From: Bacteriovorax sp.
GTDB lineage: Bacteria; Bdellovibrionota; Bacteriovoracia; Bacteriovoracales; Bacteriovoracaceae
DNA length: 64,000 nt
NCBI GenBank assembly: GCA_014378525.1
Contig: JACMNL010000140.1
Span: 1-64,000 of the forward strand
Direction of reading: 5' to 3'
Below are positions 43,804-50,402 of this stretch, in pieces. A program made the translations under genes and the position numbers. The notes beneath the pieces were generated by a model. That model saw only the letters and a program-made list of their open reading frames with translations. It had not been told where the DNA came from and did no database searches. The stretch's first letter is position 1. Each line of letters starts with the position of its first letter.

Positions 43804-44117
43804 AACTGTTAATTAGTTTAGCTCTTCTCTCAAATGTCGCTTTCGCTGATGACTTGAAAATCATCGAACTACATATCAAAAATCATAAATACGATTTAGA
43901 AAAGATTGAAGTTGAGGCCAATAAAAAGTTCAAGCTTAAAATTTATAATGATGATTCAAGCTCCGAAGAATTTGAAAGTAAATCAATGGTCGTGGAAAAA
44001 TTTATCGGCCCTAAAAAATCAATAACCATAACAATCGGGCCACTTAAACCAGGCTCGTACGATTACTTTGCAGACTTTCACCCAAGTACTGGAAAGGGAA
44101 TTTTAATCGCTAAATAG
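43800..44117 (+). CDS. Small periplasmic cupredoxin-like protein (EfeO-type N domain)
   Basis: A 105-residue protein with a signal peptide. The mature ~88 residues resemble the cupredoxin_1 domain found at the N-terminus of EfeO, with KFKLKIYNDDSSSEEFES and a C-terminal PGSYDYFADFHPSTGKG. In EfeO and P19 proteins this type of domain handles copper or ferric iron. Residues are mostly acidic or neutral, and a full Cys-His-His-Met copper site was not identified. It overlaps the DHOR gene by four bases and precedes the FTR1 gene by eight. Confidence 0.7.
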   Translation: MKLLISLALLSNVAFADDLKIIELHIKNHKYDLEKIEVEANKKFKLKIYNDDSSSEEFESKSMVVEKFIGPKKSITITIGPLKPGSYDYFADFHPSTGKGILIAK

Positions 44118-44125
44118 GAATCGTT

Positions 44126-44983
44126 ATGATCAATGCAATGTTTGTCGTCTGGAGAGAGTCTTTTGAAGCAGCACTTGTTGTCGGCATTCTTTATTCATAC
44201 TTAAAAAAACGGCCGGAAGGCGCAGCTAAAGAACAAGCTTTAAACTTTATGTGGCTTGGAGTTTTAGGTGGTGTTCTTCTAAGTGTTATTCTCGCACTGG
44301 GAATCAATTATGCTGAAACAGAATTGCAGGGTATAGCTCTGGAGCAATTCCAGAATTTGATGCTGGTCGCAGCCTGCGTGCTGATTACTCATATGTGCTT
44401 GTGGATGAAAATTCACGGCCGCAAAATGAAGTCGGAGTTAGAAACTGGAATGAAAGAGGCGATGGACTCTTCAAAAAAATATGAGATCGCGATTTTATCG
44501 ATGTTAGCTGTAGCACGTGAAGGATCTGAGATTGTCGTATTCCTTTATGGTGTGGCATTCGAAGCAATGGAAAAAAAGATGATGAGCTCTCTTGTTGTTT
44601 ACGCATTGATTGGATTTGTTCTATCGATTGGAACGTGGTGGGTGTTCAACAGAGGACTTAAGTTTTTCAGCCAAAAAGTTTTCTTCAACGTCACGACCGT
44701 CTTTTTACTTTTAACAGCATCCAGTTTGATTTTGAATGTAACCAGAAAACTTATTCAAAGTGATTACCTACCGACTATTAAGGACGTGGCCTGGGATACC
44801 TCTGGATTTATCAATGAACAGACGTCTTTCGGTCAGTTCATTTCGGGACTTACAGGGTATCAGTCAACGCCGGCACTTATGACGGTGATCGTTTTCGTCC
44901 TCTACTGGATCATGACATACGGGATCTATAAATTTCTGATTAGAAAAGAGTGTGTGGCAAAACAAGCCGTTCAAGCAGCCTAA
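44126..44983 (+). CDS. efeU: FTR1/EfeU-family ferrous or ferric iron permease
   Basis: A 285-residue protein with seven hydrophobic helices. Both RExxE iron-binding motifs are present: RESFE (residues 10-14) and REGSE (131-135). These are the conserved iron ligands of FTR1/EfeU. It completes an operon with periplasmic imelysin, di-haem and cupredoxin-like proteins, so an EfeUOB-like iron uptake system is probable. Oxidation of Fe2+ before transport may be done by the di-haem enzyme. Confidence 0.9.
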   Translation: MINAMFVVWRESFEAALVVGILYSYLKKRPEGAAKEQALNFMWLGVLGGVLLSVILALGINYAETELQGIALEQFQNLMLVAACVLITHMCLWMKIHGRKMKSELETGMKEAMDSSKKYEIAILSMLAVAREGSEIVVFLYGVAFEAMEKKMMSSLVVYALIGFVLSIGTWWVFNRGLKFFSQKVFFNVTTVFLLLTASSLILNVTRKLIQSDYLPTIKDVAWDTSGFINEQTSFGQFISGLTGYQSTPALMTVIVFVLYWIMTYGIYKFLIRKECVAKQAVQAA

Positions 44984-45023
44984 CCGCTCGCGCAAAAACA
45001 CATTTTATGTATTATCTAACTAT

Positions 45024-45038
45024 TGATGAGTATCATCA
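45024..45038 (+). promoter_or_regulatory. Fur-box-like palindrome upstream of feoAB
   Basis: TGATGAGTATCATCA has six-base arms (TGATGA/TCATCA) and matches 12 of 14 fixed positions of the 7-1-7 Fur consensus (TGATAATNATTATCA). It lies 13 bases before the -35 element of the feoA promoter, a good place for iron-dependent control. A GATAAT half-site follows at 45053. Confidence 0.6.
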
Positions 45039-45050
45039 GGAAACTTCCTG

Positions 45051-45079
45051 TTGATAATCGCCTGTCGCTCTAATAATAT
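45051..45079 (+). promoter_or_regulatory. Sigma-70-type promoter for feoAB
   Basis: TTGATA (45051-45056), 17 bases, TAATAT (45074-45079). The -35 is 5 of 6 and the -10 is 4 of 6. Transcription would start near 45086, about 60 bases before the feoA start. Confidence 0.5.
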
Positions 45080-45144
45080 GACAAAGTTTGGCTATTCAAA
45101 TTTTTATTCCCAATGGGGAATTAATTTCACTTATGGAATACACG

Positions 45145-45384
45145 ATGAGTTTAACTCTGGCAGATGTAGATGTTGGTATAGAAGTCGAAGTTGTTAGTTA
45201 CGACGGTGAAGGTTTGTACGAATTTAAATTTATCTCACTTGGGATTCTTCCAGGTGATCATGTTGTCATTCAATCAAAAAGTTTATTCGGCGGCCCCATG
45301 GCCATCAAACACGGAGAGTGGAATTTTTTTGCTTTAAGAAAAGATTACGCTAAAAAAATTATCGTTAAGAAGTTAGGAGAATAA
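45145..45384 (+). CDS. feoA: FeoA-type iron transport protein
   Basis: A 79-residue SH3-like protein; SLGILPGDHVVIQSKSLFGGPMAIKHGEWNFFALRKDYAKKI is the family core. FeoA is a cytoplasmic helper of the FeoB Fe2+ transporter. The start is uncertain: ATG at 45145 has GGA seven bases upstream and gives family length; ATG 45133 or TTG 45088 would add 4 or 19 residues. It is one base from feoB. Confidence 0.88.
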   Translation: MSLTLADVDVGIEVEVVSYDGEGLYEFKFISLGILPGDHVVIQSKSLFGGPMAIKHGEWNFFALRKDYAKKIIVKKLGE

Positions 45385-45385
45385 T

Positions 45386-47344
45386 ATGGAAAACGTTTTA
45401 CTCGTAGGTTTTCCCAATTCAGGTAAATCGACAATTTTTAATATGCTGACCGGTCAGTTGAGAAAAGTTTCCAACTACTCTGGGGTCACTGTCGACTCTG
45501 CCAGTTCAGAATTAATTTCAAATAGTATAAATGAGAAAAAAATAAGTGTTGTCGATTTACCAGGTGTCACTAATTTGATTCCGACTAGTTTAGATGAAGG
45601 GGTAACGACCACAACTTTAATCAAAGACTGCGCTCACTATAAAATGATCGCCATGATCATCGACCTGGATCGTTTTGAAGCTTCGTTGTCATTGTTACTA
45701 GCTGTGAAAGAAATTTTAAATAAAAAAATCGTCGTTATTATCAATAAAAATGATCATTTGCTTTTTACTAAAGCTCACGCTCAAAGACTGGAAGCAAGAC
45801 TGGGACTGCCGGTATTAAGCATTTCGGCCATCAACGATGACGAAAAAGATCTGGATAACTTTATTAGAAAACACCAGAATGATGTTCTTGCTGGTGAAAC
45901 TCTTAGTCCAAAAATAAAAATTCACCCTGATGCCAAACAATTTATGCCCGAGCTTCTGCCTGATAATCATTTCGATGAAATCTCGGCGACAGAAGTTATC
46001 AATAGTATCAAAAGTCATCAGGCAGAAGCGCGCCAGATTATTAACAGTATTTATAAACACTCTACGAAAAAAACCAAATTAACAGAAAATATCGATTCAA
46101 TTATTCTGCACAAGTTTTGGGGCTCGATCATTTTTGTGGGCATTTTTTATTTCATCTTTCACGCGATCTACGCCTGGGCCGGGCCTCTAATGGATTTTTC
46201 AGAAGGAATGGTTTCCGCGCTCGGGCAATTTTTAGCTCCTCATATGGCCGATGGATTTTTTAAAAGTTTACTAATTGATGGTGTCATCGCCGGAGTCGGT
46301 GGGGTCGTCGTTTTTGTTCCCCAAATTATGATTCTTTTCTTTTTGTTAAGCCTTTTAGAGCAGTCGGGGTATATCTCACGCGCTGCTGTTTTAACTGATA
46401 AAGTGATGAGTATGTTTGGTCTTAACGGAAAAGCCTTCCTTCCTTATATGTCAGGTTTTGCTTGTGCAATTCCCGCTATCATGGCCGCGAGAAGCATTCC
46501 GAATCACAAGGAAAGAGCTTGTACCATCATGACAATCCCGATGATTACTTGCAGTGCCAGACTTCCGGTTTATGTACTGCTGATTGGAACCTTTGTTCCA
46601 AAAATAACTTACCTGGGATTTTTAAATTCGCAGGCACTGGCCTTTTTCTTTCTTTATTTCCTTGGAAGTTTTTTTTCCTTAATGGTTGCCAAAATTTTCA
46701 GGTTAACTATTTTCAAAGGCGAGACCAGTAACTTCATGATTGATTTACCACACTATGAAAAACCTTCTCTGAGATTTGCTTTCAGACAAGCATTGCGAAA
46801 AGGAAAATTATTTTTAAAGAAAGCGGGAACCATCATTTTAGGATTATCAATTCTGATCTGGTTCCTTTCAACTTTTCCGGGACCTGATAAAAAATTAACT
46901 GTTAATAAAACTCCTGAACAGATTTCATCTATGACACTCGAAGGTTCGGTCTTGGGGCAGACTGGTAAATTGATAGAGCCAGTGTTGCGTCCAATGGGTA
47001 TGAACTGGAAAATGGGAGTAGGCCTGATGGTGGCGTTTGGCGCCAGAGAGTTATTTGTTTCAACTATGGGAACAGTCTATGCTTTGGGAAATGTTGATGA
47101 AGAATCGACAACACTTAGAGAGCGACTTCGATCAGAAATAGATCCAGCTACAGGGCTGCCGGTTTTTACGACTGCAGTAGTATGGAGTCTATTAATATTT
47201 TTTGTCTTCGCTCTTCAATGCACTAGCACACTGGCAATTGTAAGAAGAGAAATGGGATCGTGGAAATACCCTTTTTATATGTTCTCATATATGGGGGTTT
47301 TGGGTTACGGCGGAGCAGTTTTAGTTCATCAGTTTTTAAAATGA
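45386..47344 (+). CDS. feoB: Ferrous iron transport protein FeoB
   Basis: A 652-residue protein with an N-terminal GTPase (G1 GFPNSGKST 8-16, DLPG 57-60, NKND 120-123) and a membrane part with two gate domains (SGYISRAAVLTDKVMSMFGLNGKAF and CAIPAIMAARSI; second half with ARELFVSTMGTVYALG). It imports Fe2+ across the inner membrane. It is shorter than E. coli FeoB (773), mainly because the C-terminal cysteine-rich tail is missing; the next gene in the window is convergent. Confidence 0.95.
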   Translation: MENVLLVGFPNSGKSTIFNMLTGQLRKVSNYSGVTVDSASSELISNSINEKKISVVDLPGVTNLIPTSLDEGVTTTTLIKDCAHYKMIAMIIDLDRFEASLSLLLAVKEILNKKIVVIINKNDHLLFTKAHAQRLEARLGLPVLSISAINDDEKDLDNFIRKHQNDVLAGETLSPKIKIHPDAKQFMPELLPDNHFDEISATEVINSIKSHQAEARQIINSIYKHSTKKTKLTENIDSIILHKFWGSIIFVGIFYFIFHAIYAWAGPLMDFSEGMVSALGQFLAPHMADGFFKSLLIDGVIAGVGGVVVFVPQIMILFFLLSLLEQSGYISRAAVLTDKVMSMFGLNGKAFLPYMSGFACAIPAIMAARSIPNHKERACTIMTIPMITCSARLPVYVLLIGTFVPKITYLGFLNSQALAFFFLYFLGSFFSLMVAKIFRLTIFKGETSNFMIDLPHYEKPSLRFAFRQALRKGKLFLKKAGTIILGLSILIWFLSTFPGPDKKLTVNKTPEQISSMTLEGSVLGQTGKLIEPVLRPMGMNWKMGVGLMVAFGARELFVSTMGTVYALGNVDEESTTLRERLRSEIDPATGLPVFTTAVVWSLLIFFVFALQCTSTLAIVRREMGSWKYPFYMFSYMGVLGYGGAVLVHQFLK

Positions 47345-47348
47345 TTTT

Positions 47349-47876
47349 TTAAATATCTGCATCACTGTTTGGGGAATTAATTTGAGCATCTGTTGAATTT
47401 TTCCCCGGCCAGAATTCATAGCCACCGGAAATATTATTGATATTGAAAAATCCTTTTTTCACCAGCAGCTCGCACGCCTGGATTGAACGAAGACCGTTTT
47501 CTGAGATAACCAGAATAGGAGTTGTCTTGCTGGGGATTTCAGTAAATCTGATATGCAGTTCTTCAATGGGAATATGAACCGCTTCTTCCAGTCTCTTATG
47601 TTTCTCAAAACCTTTTGCAGTTACGTCGAGAACAAAAAAATCAATATTGGGATTGTTGTAAATACTCCACGCTCTTTGTGGAGAGATGTCGTTGTAAGGC
47701 CTTCCCATCAGGATCATGCTGTCGTCGATTTCTTCGCCGTTTTTTACACGTACTAAATGGTTTCTTTGAAGGGTGATGGAGAAGTCCAGTTTCTCATCAA
47801 TACGTGCAATATTTTTTTCAATATTGTTTAAACGTGAATTGATAAATTCGAGCATCTGAAAACTTTTAAGATCCAT
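47349..47876 (-). CDS. Rhodanese-like protein lacking the catalytic cysteine
   Basis: A 175-residue protein. The N-terminus is a short coiled coil (MLEFINSRLNNIEKNIARID). A rhodanese domain follows (DISPQRAWSIYN, FFVLDVTAKG, AVHIPIEEL, NISGGYEFW). The active-site loop reads VISENGLRS, with Glu where the persulfide Cys should be, so sulfur transferase activity is not expected. Such inactive domains usually bind or sense. It converges on feoB with 4 bases between stops. Confidence 0.82.
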   Translation of the reverse strand: MDLKSFQMLEFINSRLNNIEKNIARIDEKLDFSITLQRNHLVRVKNGEEIDDSMILMGRPYNDISPQRAWSIYNNPNIDFFVLDVTAKGFEKHKRLEEAVHIPIEELHIRFTEIPSKTTPILVISENGLRSIQACELLVKKGFFNINNISGGYEFWPGKNSTDAQINSPNSDADI

Positions 47877-47952
47877 CTACAAGACTCCTTCTAAAAGATG
47901 ATCCCTTTATTTTACACAGGGGATCCCTCCAGAGGGAGTCGGGCAAGAAATG

Positions 47953-49260
47953 CTATTGAGCTTTGATCAATTCCAGAATGTTCTTCTGCTGGGCCGGTGT
48001 CAGTGATTCGTAATCGCAGTGGAGTCTGTTGACCGCATGGGATTTGGCGAATTTCGTGAACAAATCAGTCGCTTCGTTGATATCAAAAGTGATTTTTTCG
48101 TTGCTGCCAAAAAGTTTTCTGACAACTTTCATCGGGTATTTGCTGATGCTTGTTTCATCAACGTAATACTTTGAAAGACGTCCAGATGAACTCGAACGGA
48201 TGAATTCGATGTTTTCTTTTGCCAGATAGTCCTGAATTGCCGAAAGATGCACTTCCTGTTTATCGTTAAACGATTCATAAATTTTCTGCGGAACCTGATT
48301 TTTAACAACCGCTTCAGCATACTTATTTTTACTTCTACGAAGGATCTTCATTAAATGCTGATCATCGTGCTCGATATAATCTTCAATGCTCGCAGGGATC
48401 ACGTATTCAGTCGGAGACGTGCGGAAGTATTTATAAAGCAGCTGCTCTAAACAAACTGCACGGTAATGGAAATAAACCTGAATGAACATGTGATAACGTG
48501 AAAGAAGAAAATCATCGAATGTCACAACGGCACGTTCGTTAATACCTAAGTAAGCCTTGTTATCTTCAATACACATCTCTAGATTGTCGAGCATCCAGTC
48601 GAGATCGTATGAACCGTAACTTACACCACAGAAATAACTGTCGCGAAGAAGATAATCCATGCGGTCGCAGTCAAGCTCACTGGAAACCAGCTGGGTCAGG
48701 ATAGGAAAATAATTAATTCCTTCAACCGTAAAATAAGAAGGGTCACTTGTGTGGCCGACGATCAGGTCAGCAATGTATTTTCTTTCAAGGCCGAATTTTT
48801 TTTCTACGAGAGAAAATGAACCGGAGAAAGAACTGTCGACGATCGACTTGATTGTATAATCTTCATGAGTCGCCTGACGGTCAGTTTTCTGGTCTTTCAG
48901 TGATAAAAAATCTTTTGGAATTTTTAATTCAGAAAGCTGTGGCATCACGATTTCTGTCGAGTGAGACAGGGGAGCGTGGCCTACGTCGTGAAGAAGGCAG
49001 GCAAGTTTAAAAGTCTCTTTCAAACGCTGAAAGTTTTTATCCTGAAGTTTAGTTCTGAACAAACGATCAAAAGCATTTGAAGCAATATTCATGACTCCGA
49101 TTGAGTGAATGAAGCGCGTATGTGTGGCCCCCGGAAAAACATATTCCGAAAAACCAAGCTGTTTGATGTTTCTTAAGCGCTGAAAAAAATCATCGCGAAT
49201 AATAGGGATCTCTTCATCGAGAATGTGAATTGAGCCGTGGACGGGATCGCGGATTTCCAT
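47953..49260 (-). CDS. HD-domain phosphohydrolase (dNTPase/SAMHD1-like)
   Basis: A 435-residue protein. The HD motif is complete: His47 and His52 (HTRFIHS), His91-Asp92 (LLHDVGHAPLSHS), and a later Asp in SELDCDRMDYLLRDSYFCGV. EYVFPGATHTRFIHSIGVM is the SAMHD1/YwfO-type pattern. Family members hydrolyse dNTPs or related nucleotides. It is 8 bases downstream of the glutaredoxin gene. Substrate not certain; dGTPase is the safest guess. Confidence 0.85.
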   Translation of the reverse strand: MEIRDPVHGSIHILDEEIPIIRDDFFQRLRNIKQLGFSEYVFPGATHTRFIHSIGVMNIASNAFDRLFRTKLQDKNFQRLKETFKLACLLHDVGHAPLSHSTEIVMPQLSELKIPKDFLSLKDQKTDRQATHEDYTIKSIVDSSFSGSFSLVEKKFGLERKYIADLIVGHTSDPSYFTVEGINYFPILTQLVSSELDCDRMDYLLRDSYFCGVSYGSYDLDWMLDNLEMCIEDNKAYLGINERAVVTFDDFLLSRYHMFIQVYFHYRAVCLEQLLYKYFRTSPTEYVIPASIEDYIEHDDQHLMKILRRSKNKYAEAVVKNQVPQKIYESFNDKQEVHLSAIQDYLAKENIEFIRSSSSGRLSKYYVDETSISKYPMKVVRKLFGSNEKITFDINEATDLFTKFAKSHAVNRLHCDYESLTPAQQKNILELIKAQ

Positions 49261-49268
49261 TTTTTACC

Positions 49269-49532
49269 TTATGCTGTTTTTTCCAGCTTATCTAAATTTT
49301 TTTCAAGCCATGCCATGATGTCGAGAGATTCAAACATTGGATCGCCATCGATGAATAAACATGGAGTGGTTTTTCTGCCAGTGATATGTCTCAGTTTTTC
49401 AAGGTTAACTGTTCCTTCGTAAATATCTTTGTAGTTCACTTTGATTTTATTTTTTTTAATCACATTCAATACTCTCTGACAGTATGGACATGCATCGAAA
49501 TAGTATAAATCCAGTTCTGGTGCGCTCATCAT
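49269..49532 (-). CDS. Glutaredoxin-like protein
   Basis: An 87-residue thioredoxin-fold protein with the active site CPYC (residues 16-19), the cis-Pro in KTTPCLFIDG, and FESLDIMAWLEK at the end, which is closer to the GST N-terminal/Grx group. It reduces disulfides or glutathionylated proteins in the cytoplasm. It probably shares a transcript with the HD protein gene behind it. Confidence 0.85.
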   Translation of the reverse strand: MMSAPELDLYYFDACPYCQRVLNVIKKNKIKVNYKDIYEGTVNLEKLRHITGRKTTPCLFIDGDPMFESLDIMAWLEKNLDKLEKTA

Positions 49533-49545
49533 TGAACCCCTTTAA

Positions 49546-49574
49546 ATTAAAAAGGGCTTCCGAAGAAGCCCTTG
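49546..49574 (-). terminator. Rho-independent terminator of the H1-like gene
   Basis: On the minus strand, AAGGGCTTC and GAAGCCCTT pair around a TTCG tetraloop and are followed by TTTTT (arms at 49551-49572). It lies 12 bases past the end of the histone-like gene and before the glutaredoxin gene. Confidence 0.85.
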
Positions 49575-49585
49575 TGTTTATTTTT

Positions 49586-50323
49586 CTAGTAATCGTCGTC
49601 TTCGTCTTCTTCGGCCTCTGCTCCAGGTTTTTTTCCAAGCGCATATTGCTCGTCTTCATCCAGTTCGCGGTCTAAATCATCATCTTCCGGTTTATCGAAA
49701 GCATCATTGTAACCCCATCCGTAAGAGTATGCGCCTTCAGCAGGAGCACCACCTTCTTCTTCTTCAGGATCAAACTCTTCTTCAAATTTTGTAGCTTTTC
49801 CAGCTACTGCATCTTCGTCTTCATCATCAAGAAAATCTTCGTCGCCCATTGCTTCGTCTACAGTTTCACCATCTTCATCAATATCTGTGTCTGCATCAAG
49901 ATCGAAATCTTCATCGTCCATGTCGTCCAGTAAAATGCTTTTGCCTTTACTTTTTTTCACTTCTTTTTTCGGCTCAACGATTGAACTCTTATATTTTTTG
50001 ATCGCTTCTTCGCGCGATAAAACTGTGTCTTTTTTCTTCGCTTCTGCTTTAGGAGCAGGTGCTGCTTTTTTAGCGGGAGCAGGGGCAGCTTTTTTTGTAG
50101 GAGCTGCCTTCTTAGCAGGGACCGCTTTTTTTGCAACAGGAGCTTTTTTAGCAGGGGCCGCTTTTTTTACAATAGGAGCTTTTTTAGCCGGCGCCGCTTT
50201 TTTAGCAGCAGGGGCTGCTTTTTTCGCCGCAGGTTTTTTTGCAGTAGCTGCCTTTTTAGCAGGGGCCGCTTTTTTTGCTACAGGTGCTTTTTTAGTGACT
50301 TTTTTAGCAGCTTTTTTTGCCAT
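49586..50323 (-). CDS. Histone H1-like protein with acidic C-terminal half
   Basis: About 245 residues. The N-terminal half is a string of Lys-Ala-Pro repeats (KKAAPAKKAP type, about 15 copies), as in bacterial H1-like/AlgP proteins. The middle has KSKGKSILLDDMDDEDFD, and the second half is strongly acidic (DEDFLDDEDEDAV, DDDLDRELDEDEQY). It should bind and compact DNA with the basic part; the acidic part may limit binding or contact partners. ATG at 50323 has GAGG eight bases upstream; an earlier in-frame start at 50359 is less likely. A terminator follows. Confidence 0.75.
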   Translation of the reverse strand: MAKKAAKKVTKKAPVAKKAAPAKKAATAKKPAAKKAAPAAKKAAPAKKAPIVKKAAPAKKAPVAKKAVPAKKAAPTKKAAPAPAKKAAPAPKAEAKKKDTVLSREEAIKKYKSSIVEPKKEVKKSKGKSILLDDMDDEDFDLDADTDIDEDGETVDEAMGDEDFLDDEDEDAVAGKATKFEEEFDPEEEEGGAPAEGAYSYGWGYNDAFDKPEDDDLDRELDEDEQYALGKKPGAEAEEDEDDDY

Positions 50324-50402
50324 TGGAATATCCTCAAATGTAGAAATGTTTTTCATCAAAACTCACAAGAGTATAGCTGGAAAAACAAACTTTTTTCAAG
50401 GA

